Assembly (NCBI GenBank): GCA_018649625.1
Contig: JABIHN010000104.1
Span: forward strand, 1-50,088
Direction: 5' to 3'
DNA from: Fidelibacterota bacterium
Lineage (GTDB): Bacteria; Fidelibacterota; Marinisomatia; Marinisomatales; UBA1611
Length of the DNA: 50,088 nt
The notes under the pieces were generated by a model. That model was not told where the DNA came from, did not search any database, and worked only from the letters and a program-made list of their open reading frames with translations. Position numbers and translations under genes: made by a program. Shown piece by piece: positions 29,003-37,896 of the stretch (the stretch's first letter is position 1; every line of letters starts with the position of its first letter).

Positions 29003-31825
29003 TTGAAAAAAATACAAACACTTTTTTTAAGCCTATTAATAATGAGTTGTTCGTCTATGACAAATAAACCGGTGGAAAAACACCCATTAGACAAGTCCGA
29101 GTTTCGGAAATTAGTTTTAGACAACGGCATAAAGGTTTATCTTCTTTCGGATCCAAATTTTAACGTATCTGCCGGTTCAATGGTTGTTGAGACTGGTTCG
29201 TTGGAAAATCCAAACAACAGAGAAGGTTTGGCGCACTTTTTAGAGCACATGCTTTTTTTAGGTACAAAAAAATACCCTGACGTAGATGAATATTCTTCGT
29301 ATCTTAGAAATTTTGGTGGTCAAGCCAACGCCTACACCGCAAGTGATCATACTAATTATCAATTCCAGGTATTACCAGATGGGTTTGAAGGTGTCATTGA
29401 TAGATTTGCACAGTTTTTTATTCATCCATTGTTTACAGAAGAATATACCGCAAGAGAAGTCAATGCCGTGAATTCAGAACATCAAAAAAATATAATGAGT
29501 GATAATTGGCGTCACCATCGCGTTACGAGTTTATTTCTTAAAGACGGGCATTCTGCTAGAAAATTTGGTACCGGAAACCTTGAAACGCTCGGAGATATTA
29601 CGCGAGAAGAACTCGTTAAATTTTACGAAGAAAACTATAGTTCAAATCGTATGGGGTTGGCTCTTTTATCCACCCATTCCTTAGATGAAATGGAAGAATT
29701 AGTTCATAAGTATTTTTCGGAAATTACGAATCGCGATTTAAAAAGAACATATCACGATTCAAAGCCCTTTGAAAAGAAAGAAACATTTAGATTGGTTCAA
29801 ATTGATCCAGTAAAAGATTTGCGTGATTTAGAATTGAGTTTTTCCCTTCCAAGTACTCGATCGATGTATGAAAGTAAACCCGGTCGACAATTAGGGTTTA
29901 TTCTAGGACACGAAGGAGACGGAAGTTTATTGTCTTATCTTAAAAATCAAGGCTGGGCACGAACATTGTCTGCTGGTGCTGGTGCAGAAACAAAAGAATA
30001 CGGATGGGCAAATATTAAAATCGGAATTACACAAAAAGGACAAGACAACTATAGAAAAATTATCCAGGCGACGTTTGATTACATTTCTCTTATGAAAAAA
30101 GAAGGCTACCAATCACACGTTTATAACGAATTAAAGACCATGGCGGCCCTTGAAGAAGTTTATGCAAATAAGGGAGAAGGTATGTGGCGCGCCACACAAC
30201 TTGCTAATGATCTTATGATGTATCCATTGGAAGACGCTGGAAGAGTGAATTTTATATACAATGATAATTCACCGGATTCATTTGAAAATATATTAGCTCA
30301 TTTAACACCAGACAATATGTTAGTCACATTGGTGGCGAAAGGTGTTGAAACAGATCTGGTAGAACATTATTATCAATCGCCATACTCTTATATTGAAGAT
30401 GAAAGTTTTTATAATGAACTAATTGCTTCTTCTTTTAGAAAAGAATTTATGATTGCGGAAGCCAATCCGTTTATTCCTAAATCAGCTTCTGTTCCAAACC
30501 GGTCCTATCAAGAAAATGTAATACCAAAAGTTCTTTCGGACGGAGATGGTGTCAATTTGTTTTTTGGAATAGACCATGAGTTTTTACGGCCAAAGGGCGT
30601 TATTAATTTTAAAATACTTTTCCCAGACGAGACAATGAATGTCCGTCATCGAGTTTATTCAAAACTATATATTGCTTGCGTAAATGAATCATTAAACGAA
30701 TTAAGTTATCCGGCAAAACAAGCTGGATTGAATTATGCATTTCAAGAAGGGTACGAAGGTCTATATTTAGATGTATCTGGGTATACTGAATCAGCAATGA
30801 CATTATATGAAATGTTGCTTTCGCACATGGTTGATTTTTCAATTACTGAAGATCAATTTTCTGCGATAAAAGATAAAATAACAAGAGACTATAAAAACTT
30901 CTCTTTATCAGATGCCCATCAACAAACCCGAGAAAAAGGCGCCGATATATTTCATCATATTAAATTCAATTGGGAAGAAAGCCTTCCGATTGCAGAGGCG
31001 GCAACCTTGCAAGATTTGCAGGAATATGGAAAATCTCTCTACAATAATACATTTATTGAAGGATTGGTTTATGGTGATTTTAAAGAATCAGATGCGCGAA
31101 GAGCCTTGCGCGTGTTTAAAGAGAAAACTCACACAAATGGCATAAATCGTCAAGATGCATTTGATATCAAATATTTAGATCAAATTGAACCAGAAGATAT
31201 TCAGCAAGTTGGAAGGCTTGATGTAAATAATTCCTGTTTTTATCGAGAATATGTATTGGGTGGTGATTCTCCGGACATGAGAGCAACATCTATGATTATA
31301 AGTCAAGCAATTCAACAACCGTTTTATACAGAAATGAGAACCAATCAACAATTAGGATATATTGTTTGGTCTTACTCTATGCGTCGTGACCAAACTCATT
31401 ATTTAAGCTTTATAATTCAATCAGAGGCCTTTACGGCAGATGATGTAAATCAACGCGCTGATCAGTTTATTACATCGCTCCCGGAATTTCTTTCATCTAT
31501 AGATGATGAAACATTCCAACAGTTGAAAGATTCTGCTATTGAAAAGCTTGAGAAAAAGCCCATGAGTATCCGAGAAAGATCTAACAAATTCAAAACATAT
31601 ATTTTTGAACATAATGCTGATTTTGAAAGAGACAAAAAAACAATAGTTGCATTAAACGCCCTTGGCAAATCTAAAGTGGTTGATCTCCTTAAAAACACTG
31701 TGGGAAAAGAAACGCGAAGAATGGTAAACTTTTTAATGTTTGCGAAACAACACGATAATCCAACGGGTGCAAAAAGCTCATTTAAAGAAGTGGGTGCTTG
31801 GAAAGCAAATAGAACATATAAATAA
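29003..31825 (+). CDS. M16 family (insulysin/pitrilysin-like) metalloprotease lipoprotein
   Basis: A protease of 940 residues, the full-length one-chain form with two M16 halves. The start is TTG 29003, preceded by AAGGATTTAT, a good ribosome site. The signal MKKIQTLFLSLLIMSCSS has a lipobox Cys16, so it is probably anchored in a membrane facing the periplasm. The inverted zinc motif HFLEH spans H78-H82, followed by the distal ligand region AREVNAVNSEHQKN. Later segments are MRTNQQLGYIVWS (substrate-binding, typical of insulysin) and the closing KPMSIRERSNKF. The last codon is 4 bases before the next ATG. Family secure; peptide substrates not known. Confidence 0.92.
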   Translation: MKKIQTLFLSLLIMSCSSMTNKPVEKHPLDKSEFRKLVLDNGIKVYLLSDPNFNVSAGSMVVETGSLENPNNREGLAHFLEHMLFLGTKKYPDVDEYSSYLRNFGGQANAYTASDHTNYQFQVLPDGFEGVIDRFAQFFIHPLFTEEYTAREVNAVNSEHQKNIMSDNWRHHRVTSLFLKDGHSARKFGTGNLETLGDITREELVKFYEENYSSNRMGLALLSTHSLDEMEELVHKYFSEITNRDLKRTYHDSKPFEKKETFRLVQIDPVKDLRDLELSFSLPSTRSMYESKPGRQLGFILGHEGDGSLLSYLKNQGWARTLSAGAGAETKEYGWANIKIGITQKGQDNYRKIIQATFDYISLMKKEGYQSHVYNELKTMAALEEVYANKGEGMWRATQLANDLMMYPLEDAGRVNFIYNDNSPDSFENILAHLTPDNMLVTLVAKGVETDLVEHYYQSPYSYIEDESFYNELIASSFRKEFMIAEANPFIPKSASVPNRSYQENVIPKVLSDGDGVNLFFGIDHEFLRPKGVINFKILFPDETMNVRHRVYSKLYIACVNESLNELSYPAKQAGLNYAFQEGYEGLYLDVSGYTESAMTLYEMLLSHMVDFSITEDQFSAIKDKITRDYKNFSLSDAHQQTREKGADIFHHIKFNWEESLPIAEAATLQDLQEYGKSLYNNTFIEGLVYGDFKESDARRALRVFKEKTHTNGINRQDAFDIKYLDQIEPEDIQQVGRLDVNNSCFYREYVLGGDSPDMRATSMIISQAIQQPFYTEMRTNQQLGYIVWSYSMRRDQTHYLSFIIQSEAFTADDVNQRADQFITSLPEFLSSIDDETFQQLKDSAIEKLEKKPMSIRERSNKFKTYIFEHNADFERDKKTIVALNALGKSKVVDLLKNTVGKETRRMVNFLMFAKQHDNPTGAKSSFKEVGAWKANRTYK

Positions 31826-31829
31826 AGGA

Positions 31830-32285
31830 ATGCCAAACGAAGTCATCTTAATCGCCGCAGTTACGGTTGATGGTTTTGTTGCCCGCCATGATCGTGAAGT
31901 GACGACTTGGTCGAAAGATCTGCGCCAATTTAAAGAGCAAACATTAGGACATCCAGTGGTCATGGGTTCTAACACCTACGATACGCTAGCAGCAGAACTT
32001 GAAGGGCGCCGGATGATCGTAATCCATCGTGATGATAATCCAAAAGAGATTCTCAACAACATTGAAGATGACCGCTGTTTCATCATCGGCGGCGGTAAAA
32101 CCTATGCTCGTTTTGCTTCCTTTTTAACTCATTTATATATTACGCCTCATCCATTTATTTTCGGTAAAGGAATTTCTTTGTTTGATGAAGAAGTATCTGA
32201 ATTGAAACTGGATTTTCAAAAAATTATCTCTGTGGATGAAAAAAACGGTATTTTTCAATATCAATATAAGGTTCTTTCTTCTTGA
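31830..32285 (+). CDS. dihydrofolate reductase/RibD C-terminal-like reductase
   Basis: A 151-residue protein beginning at ATG 31830 (MPNEVILIAAVTVDGFVAR), 4 bases after the M16 stop. The longer open frame upstream overlaps the M16 gene and is not used. It has the reductase core of the DHFR/RibD-C superfamily: AAVTVDGFVAR, TWSKDLRQFKEQTLGHPVVMGSNTYD, an NADPH-binding IIGGGKTYARF and a final strand-rich tail. The sequence VMGSNTYDTL corresponds to the FolA VMGRxTxE loop, with Ser replacing Arg. Whether it uses dihydrofolate or a pyrimidine-type substrate cannot be told. Its TGA overlaps the TTG start of the M1 gene. Confidence 0.8.
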   Translation: MPNEVILIAAVTVDGFVARHDREVTTWSKDLRQFKEQTLGHPVVMGSNTYDTLAAELEGRRMIVIHRDDNPKEILNNIEDDRCFIIGGGKTYARFASFLTHLYITPHPFIFGKGISLFDEEVSELKLDFQKIISVDEKNGIFQYQYKVLSS

Positions 32286-33895
32286 AAAATTATCGACCAA
32301 TATTTTTATTGTTAATAGTTTCAATAGGGTTTTCTCTCGATGTATATAGCGGTGGTAAGCTCTCGACTAATCAAGCAGCTATGGATGTGACTCACTATGA
32401 TATACATTTAAAAGTTGATCCTTATAAAAAAACAATTTCCGGCAAAGTTATTATTTCTTTTATCTTAATTAGTAAACCTAAAAAAATAGAAATTGATTTA
32501 CTAGATGTATATCATGTCTCAGGTACCGCTATAAATGGAATGGGGCTTTCTTTTAAACATAATCATAATAAAATATTAATTGAAAATCCTAACTTGGGTT
32601 TATTTAAAACTCATCAACTAGAAATTAAATATGGCGGTAAACCGCCTGAAGCTAAAAAACCTCCTTGGGATGGCGGATTTACTTGGGAAAAAAGCGATGA
32701 TGGATATCCGTGGGTTGCGGTTTCTTGCCAAAGCAACGGTGCACATATTTGGTATCCATGTAAAGAACATCCCAGCGATAAAGTTGACGGTGTTGATATT
32801 ACAATTACAGTTCCAGATCCGATTATGGTGGTGGCAAATGGAGTGCTTCAATCCATGTCTCCCGAAGGAGACAGGTGGACCACATGGCGCTGGAAAACAG
32901 AATATCCCATGAGTGCTTATAATGTAAATTTTACTGCAGGAAATTTTTTAACGGTAGAAAAGACAGGATATATTTTAGATAAACCATTAAATATGGTTTT
33001 TTATGTATTGCCTGAATCTAGAGTTGGCGCTGATGAATTATTAAATGAAGCAGAAGAATATTTAAATTTTTATGCGAGTCATTTCGGTCAATATCCCTGG
33101 ATGAAAGAAAAATTTGGCCTGGTTCATTCTCCTTACTGGGGGATGGAACATCAAACAATTAACGCTTATGGAAATAATTATAAAAAAACAAAGTTGGGAT
33201 ATGATTTTTTATTGTTTCATGAAATGGGACATGAATGGTGGGGTAATTATTTAAGCGTAGCTGATTGGGCTGACTTTTGGATTCACGAAGGATTTGATAC
33301 TTACGCAGAAGCGTTATATATAGAAGAAAAATTCGGCAAAGACCCATCAAAAACATTTGTTAAAAATCGATATAAAAAACAGATTTCAAACAAGCAAGCG
33401 ATTGTGACAGAACAAAACGTGTCCACAGATTATTATTTGGATAACGATGTTTATTATAAAGGGGCATATACACTTCATTCACTTAGATACTTGATCGGGG
33501 ATGATATTATGTTCGCAAGTTTAAAGGAATTTATTTCTATGTCAAAAGACAAGTCTCACAATCAGACTTCAACCGCAGAATTTATTTCACTTATTCACAA
33601 AAATTATGGAAAAAACATTCAGTGGTTCTTTGATTGCTATCTTTATCGGGGCGAACTTCCCACACTGATGGTAGAAGAAGAAACAATCGGAGATAAAAAG
33701 TATTATGATCTTTGGTGGAAAGATGATGGGTTTTTAATGCCGTTGGAAATTGAATATGTTTCTTTTGATGGAAAAAGAAATCGAAAACTGGACTTAACTA
33801 ATTCTCCACTTCGGATTGTTATTCCAAAATATTCGGATTTAAAAACAGACCCAAATGAATGGCTATTATTTAACAGAAAGGACTCTGAAAAATGA
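32282..33895 (+). CDS. M1 family aminopeptidase, exported
   Basis: Zinc aminopeptidase of 537 residues, short because it lacks the large C-terminal helical domain of PepN. The TTG start at 32282 overlaps the stop of the previous gene (TTGA) and is followed by a signal peptide (FLLLIVSIGFSLDVYSGG). The gluzincin motif is HEMGHEWW (H313, E314, H317), with the third ligand E336 in WIHEGFDTYAE. The substrate-recognition motif GMEHQTINAYG stands in for the canonical GAMEN loop. It sits in a cluster of exported hydrolases and overlaps the penicillin-acylase-type gene by 4 bases. Confidence 0.92.
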   Translation: MKNYRPIFLLLIVSIGFSLDVYSGGKLSTNQAAMDVTHYDIHLKVDPYKKTISGKVIISFILISKPKKIEIDLLDVYHVSGTAINGMGLSFKHNHNKILIENPNLGLFKTHQLEIKYGGKPPEAKKPPWDGGFTWEKSDDGYPWVAVSCQSNGAHIWYPCKEHPSDKVDGVDITITVPDPIMVVANGVLQSMSPEGDRWTTWRWKTEYPMSAYNVNFTAGNFLTVEKTGYILDKPLNMVFYVLPESRVGADELLNEAEEYLNFYASHFGQYPWMKEKFGLVHSPYWGMEHQTINAYGNNYKKTKLGYDFLLFHEMGHEWWGNYLSVADWADFWIHEGFDTYAEALYIEEKFGKDPSKTFVKNRYKKQISNKQAIVTEQNVSTDYYLDNDVYYKGAYTLHSLRYLIGDDIMFASLKEFISMSKDKSHNQTSTAEFISLIHKNYGKNIQWFFDCYLYRGELPTLMVEEETIGDKKYYDLWWKDDGFLMPLEIEYVSFDGKRNRKLDLTNSPLRIVIPKYSDLKTDPNEWLLFNRKDSEK

Positions 33896-36294
33896 AATTA
33901 AAACAAATCTCAATAGTATTTAGTGTTGTTCTAGTTGTATTTCTTGTTGTTTGGCAATGGATAGATCATCCGTTACCTCAATATGAAGGTGAGAAAAAAT
34001 TATCTGGACTAAAAAATAAAGTTGATGTTTTTACGGATAATTTTGGTGTTCCTCATGTATTTGCCGAAAACGAACACGATCTCTTTTTTACTGCGGGATA
34101 TATAGCTGCAAGCGAACGATTGTTTCAATTATCTACAGTGGCATTAGCGGTTCGAGGGGAATTGGCATCAGCGCTTGGGGATGATTTATTAGGTACCGAT
34201 ATTTATTTGCGGACGTGGCGAATTCATGCAACTGCAAAAAAAATGGTAAATGCCATGACACCTGATAATAAAAAAATATTTGATGTTTTTTGTGAAGGAA
34301 TTAATACACGCATCGATGAAATAAAGAATGATCCACCCGTCGAATTTAAAATCTTAGGAATAGATCCGCCCTATTGGGATCCCAGTATCGTTGCGGGTTA
34401 TGCGCGAATGATGGCACACGAAATGCAGGGCGCATGGGAACCTGAAATTGTGTATGGTGCCGTTGCTGCTTATTTCGGAAAAGATAAACTAGCTGAGCTT
34501 ATTCCTGGGTATGATGGCAGTCTCCCAACAATTGCCAGTAACGATTATAAATATTTAAAACCCGTTTTTGATAGTATTATTGAGGAAGAGTTTACTCTTC
34601 GCGATATGTTTGGAAAGCACGATGCTGATATTGGATCTAATAATTGGGTGGTTTCAGGCGACTTTACAGAATCTGGAAAACCCTTATTGGCCAACGACCC
34701 GCATTTAGCATACACACAACCGCCACGATGGTTTGAAATCCATCTAAACGGCGGAAGGTTTGACGTTTCAGGAACCTGTATAGCTGGGATTCCAATTCCA
34801 GTTATTGGTCAAAATTCAAAAGCAGCCTGGGGATTTACAAATAGCATGGTAGATGATGTGGATTTTTTTGTTGAGCAAATCAATCCTAAAAACAAAAACG
34901 AATATAAATCCGGTGATAAATGGCTTACGATTGACGTATTTGAAGAAACAATTCCGTTGAAGGATGGAAGCGATACAACAATAATAATTCGTACAACGCA
35001 TCATGGTCCCATAATAAGCGACATTCATGATTTACTTAAAGGGAAAGATATTGCAATGTCTATGTCGTGGACGGGCCACTGGGTCACAACTGAAATGGAC
35101 GCATGGGTTAAATTAAATACAATGGAGAGCTGGGAAGATTTTAGTAAGGCAGTGAAATTATTTGGTGTTCCAGGACAGAATATTGTCTATGCAGATATAA
35201 ATGGAAATATTGGATGGCGACCAGCTGTGTTTGTTCCGATTCGAAAAGAAGGGTTTAACATGGTACCTCGACCAGGGCACGATACAGCTTTCGATTGGAA
35301 AGGAAAAGTTCCCTACGAAGAAATGCCCTATTTATTAAATCCAGAAAAAGGTTTTATTTCCACAGCAAATAATAAAACAATTGATGAAAGCTTTCCGTAT
35401 TATATCAGCGGTTTATGGGCAGACCCAAGTCGAGCAGAGCAAATTGAAACTCGACTAAATTCTATGGATAATATGACCGTAGATGATATGAAATCAATTC
35501 AATTAGATCACACATCTCCTTATGCGCAGATCACACTTCCATATATATTAGCTGTTGAGACGGGCAAAGAAACAGGGAATTTAAAACGCGCATATCAATT
35601 TCTAAGAGATTGGGATGGCGTTGAAGATGTTAATTCAGAAGCGGCATTGGTTTACCATGCAACGATGAGAAATCTTGTTTTAAATATTTATGGAGATGAA
35701 ATGGCTTTGCTGGGAAACAAATATTTGGAAGCGTTTACGGGACTCAAATATTTAGTTCATCGAAAATTAAGAGAAGTGCTACAATCGGGACAATCATCCT
35801 GGATTGATAATATTACAACCCCGCAAAAAACAGAAACGTTAAATGAAATATTAGCAAAGTCTGTGGCTGATGCAGTGGATGAATTAAATAATAATTATGG
35901 AGTTAATGTGTCAAATTGGAAATGGGGAGACGCACATTCTTTGACTCATCCACATAAACTATCATCGGTGAAATTTTTAAATTGGCTTTTTAAGCTTGAC
36001 GTGGGACCATTTCGTTCTGGCGGATCTGATAAAACGCCAAATGCCGGTGGGTATTCTTTTAACGAACCATACCATCAGACTGCAGGCGCATCTATGAGGA
36101 GAATTGTAGATTTTAGCGATATGAATAATACACAATTTATTCTTCCAACGGGGCAATCTGGATTGCCAGATAGCCCTCATTATAGAGACCAAGCCGATAT
36201 GTACCATAACGGCGAATACCGTACAACATGGTTTAACGAAAAATTTATTCGCTCCAACAAATCTCTTTTTAGGCATCTTGAATTAATGCCGTGA
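33892..36294 (+). CDS. penicillin acylase family Ntn-hydrolase
   Basis: Autoprocessing amidase of 800 residues. An N-terminal membrane segment or signal (about 5-23, ISIVFSVVLVVFLVVW) is followed by the alpha chain. The Gly248-Ser249 bond in DADIGSNNWVVSG is the expected self-cleavage site, with Ser249 as nucleophile of the beta chain (LLANDPHLAYTQPPRWFEIHL). Family stretches in the beta chain include NSKAAWGFTNSMVDDVDFF and GNIGWRPAVFVPIRKEG. The class also includes quorum-signal (acyl-homoserine lactone) acylases, so the substrate is open. Its ATG overlaps the M1 stop, and the GDPD gene begins 3 bases after its TGA. Confidence 0.92.
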   Translation: MKLKQISIVFSVVLVVFLVVWQWIDHPLPQYEGEKKLSGLKNKVDVFTDNFGVPHVFAENEHDLFFTAGYIAASERLFQLSTVALAVRGELASALGDDLLGTDIYLRTWRIHATAKKMVNAMTPDNKKIFDVFCEGINTRIDEIKNDPPVEFKILGIDPPYWDPSIVAGYARMMAHEMQGAWEPEIVYGAVAAYFGKDKLAELIPGYDGSLPTIASNDYKYLKPVFDSIIEEEFTLRDMFGKHDADIGSNNWVVSGDFTESGKPLLANDPHLAYTQPPRWFEIHLNGGRFDVSGTCIAGIPIPVIGQNSKAAWGFTNSMVDDVDFFVEQINPKNKNEYKSGDKWLTIDVFEETIPLKDGSDTTIIIRTTHHGPIISDIHDLLKGKDIAMSMSWTGHWVTTEMDAWVKLNTMESWEDFSKAVKLFGVPGQNIVYADINGNIGWRPAVFVPIRKEGFNMVPRPGHDTAFDWKGKVPYEEMPYLLNPEKGFISTANNKTIDESFPYYISGLWADPSRAEQIETRLNSMDNMTVDDMKSIQLDHTSPYAQITLPYILAVETGKETGNLKRAYQFLRDWDGVEDVNSEAALVYHATMRNLVLNIYGDEMALLGNKYLEAFTGLKYLVHRKLREVLQSGQSSWIDNITTPQKTETLNEILAKSVADAVDELNNNYGVNVSNWKWGDAHSLTHPHKLSSVKFLNWLFKLDVGPFRSGGSDKTPNAGGYSFNEPYHQTAGASMRRIVDFSDMNNTQFILPTGQSGLPDSPHYRDQADMYHNGEYRTTWFNEKFIRSNKSLFRHLELMP

Positions 36295-36297
36295 TTT

Positions 36298-37083
36298 ATG
36301 ATTGAATTCGTTTTTATTTTAATCCTAATTATGTTATTGGTTCGCCACCTGTTTTTTTGGAAAGCGCGAACCTTTAATATTAATATTCCAAAATTTATGG
36401 CTCATAGAGGAATGAAAATAGAGTCGCCCGAAAATACAATTGAGTCTTTTAAAGAAGCAATTAAACATGGGTTTAAAGGCGTGGAACTGGATATCATTTT
36501 AACAAAAGACGGCGAATTAATTTGTTCTCACAATTATGACTTAGAACGAGAAACAAATGGACAAGGATGGATTCATAAGATTAATTTAAATGAATTAGAT
36601 AAAATTAAAACGGGGATATATTCACACCCAAACAATTCACAGGCCTTACCAACATTCTTAGAAATACTTTCTGAAATTCCATCGAACATATTTTTAAATA
36701 TTGAAATAAAAACGCTCTCCCTTTTTGATCTTTCCACAACAAAATCATTAATAAAACTAATTAAAAGCGAACAGATTAAGCATAGTTTTATTATTTCAAC
36801 ATTCAACCCGATTGTGGTGGGCTATTTCCGACTCTTTTCCCCCAGTGTATCAATTGGATATCTTATTGAAGACATAACATGGTTATGGACCGCTCATTTG
36901 TTTCACCCCGATTATTTACACCCTCGCGCTGATTTAGTAGATCAAGATATTTTTGGTATGTGTAAGCGTCACAATCTCACATTAAATGTTTGGACGGTCA
37001 ACACAATACCTGCAATTAGATGGTGTAAAAAAAATCATATTTCTGGAATTATTACAGATAACCCAATGGCGCTACATGTATAA
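36298..37083 (+). CDS. glycerophosphodiester phosphodiesterase
   Basis: Hydrolyses glycerophosphodiesters to an alcohol and glycerol 3-phosphate. It has 261 residues with an N-terminal membrane segment (about 4-20) and then the GDPD barrel. The catalytic residues are present: HRG (H36-R37), ESPENT, ELDIILTKDG (E63, D65) and SHNYDLERETNG (H78). This is a phospholipid-phosphate recovery type of enzyme. It starts 3 bases after the acylase and overlaps the next gene by 8 bases. Probably inner-membrane anchored. Confidence 0.93.
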   Translation: MIEFVFILILIMLLVRHLFFWKARTFNINIPKFMAHRGMKIESPENTIESFKEAIKHGFKGVELDIILTKDGELICSHNYDLERETNGQGWIHKINLNELDKIKTGIYSHPNNSQALPTFLEILSEIPSNIFLNIEIKTLSLFDLSTTKSLIKLIKSEQIKHSFIISTFNPIVVGYFRLFSPSVSIGYLIEDITWLWTAHLFHPDYLHPRADLVDQDIFGMCKRHNLTLNVWTVNTIPAIRWCKKNHISGIITDNPMALHV

Positions 37084-37516
37084 AGTAATAAAAACGGATT
37101 CTAATATAGTGCGTCCGCTTAGACATAAAGTTTTACGTCCAAATCTATCTTATGAGGCGTCAATTATGCCATTAGATAATCACCCTGAAACCGCACATTT
37201 TGTCGTGAAAAAAAATAGTAAGATTTTAAGTGTGGCATCAGTTTATCATGAAGATTTTGAGGAGATGCCTCATAAAATATCTCATAGACTACGCGGAATG
37301 GCAACTGAACCAACCGAACAAGGAAAAGGCTTTGGGGCAATGGTTTTATTGGGTTTGATTGATTATTTGAAAAAAAATACATCAGCCGAAATTTTATGGT
37401 GCAATGCAAGAGTAACAGCATTTGGGTTTTATGAAAAAATGGGATTTAGCATTTTGGGCGATATTTTTGAAATTCCAAATATTGGTCCACATAAAAAAGG
37501 ATATATTGAATTATGA
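37076..37516 (+). CDS. GNAT family N-acetyltransferase
   Basis: Acetyl-CoA-dependent transferase of 146 residues, starting at ATG 37076 and overlapping the GDPD stop by 8 bases; the longer open frame upstream lies inside that gene. The acetyl-CoA-binding segment LRGMATEPTEQGKGFGAMVL carries the Q-x-x-G-x-G signature, and NARVTAFGFYEKMGFSILG is the C-terminal motif B. The acceptor is unknown. The following rhodanese gene overlaps it by 4 bases. Confidence 0.88.
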   Translation: MYKVIKTDSNIVRPLRHKVLRPNLSYEASIMPLDNHPETAHFVVKKNSKILSVASVYHEDFEEMPHKISHRLRGMATEPTEQGKGFGAMVLLGLIDYLKKNTSAEILWCNARVTAFGFYEKMGFSILGDIFEIPNIGPHKKGYIEL

Positions 37517-37827
37517 AATCAATTACTGTCTTAAAATTGAAACAAAGAATGGATAATAATGAAAGCTTTACTTTGCTAGATGTTCGAGAAGAAAGAGAGC
37601 TTGCTCTTGCATCAATTAATGAAGCAATTCATATGCCTATGATGGCAATACCATATCAGTTAGATGAAATAGGAAAAGATAAACCTGTTTATCTTATTTG
37701 TCACACGGGTTTACGTTCTGCTCAAGCGTGTTTATATTTAGAACGTAAAGGATTTGATGTGGCCAATGTTGTGGGCGGAATTAACGCTTGGTCTTTAGAA
37801 GTTGATTCAAACACTCCAGTATATTAA
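37513..37827 (+). CDS. single-domain rhodanese-like protein
   Basis: Cytosolic sulfurtransferase-type domain of 104 residues without a signal peptide. LLDVREERELALASINEAIHMPM is the N-terminal rhodanese motif, and the active-site loop is ICHTGLRSAQ with Cys63 as the persulfide carrier. It resembles GlpE/PspE-type single domains. It is the last gene of the long forward block and is followed by a strong terminator. Confidence 0.92.
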   Translation: MKSITVLKLKQRMDNNESFTLLDVREERELALASINEAIHMPMMAIPYQLDEIGKDKPVYLICHTGLRSAQACLYLERKGFDVANVVGGINAWSLEVDSNTPVY

Positions 37828-37842
37828 AATATTGAAAAACAA

Positions 37843-37879
37843 CAAAACAGAGCCAAATCATTGAATTGGCTCTGTTTTG
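37843..37879. terminator. bidirectional rho-independent terminator
   Basis: A perfect 14-base stem, 37843-37856 with 37866-37879, encloses a 9-base loop. Its arms are CAAAACAGAGCCAA and TTGGCTCTGTTTTG. The A-run at the left foot becomes a T-run for the minus strand, so both convergent blocks can end here: the rhodanese gene (+) and the lamin-tail gene (-) whose stop is 18 bases to the right. Confidence 0.85.
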
Positions 37880-37896
37880 CATTGTAAACATTTAGT

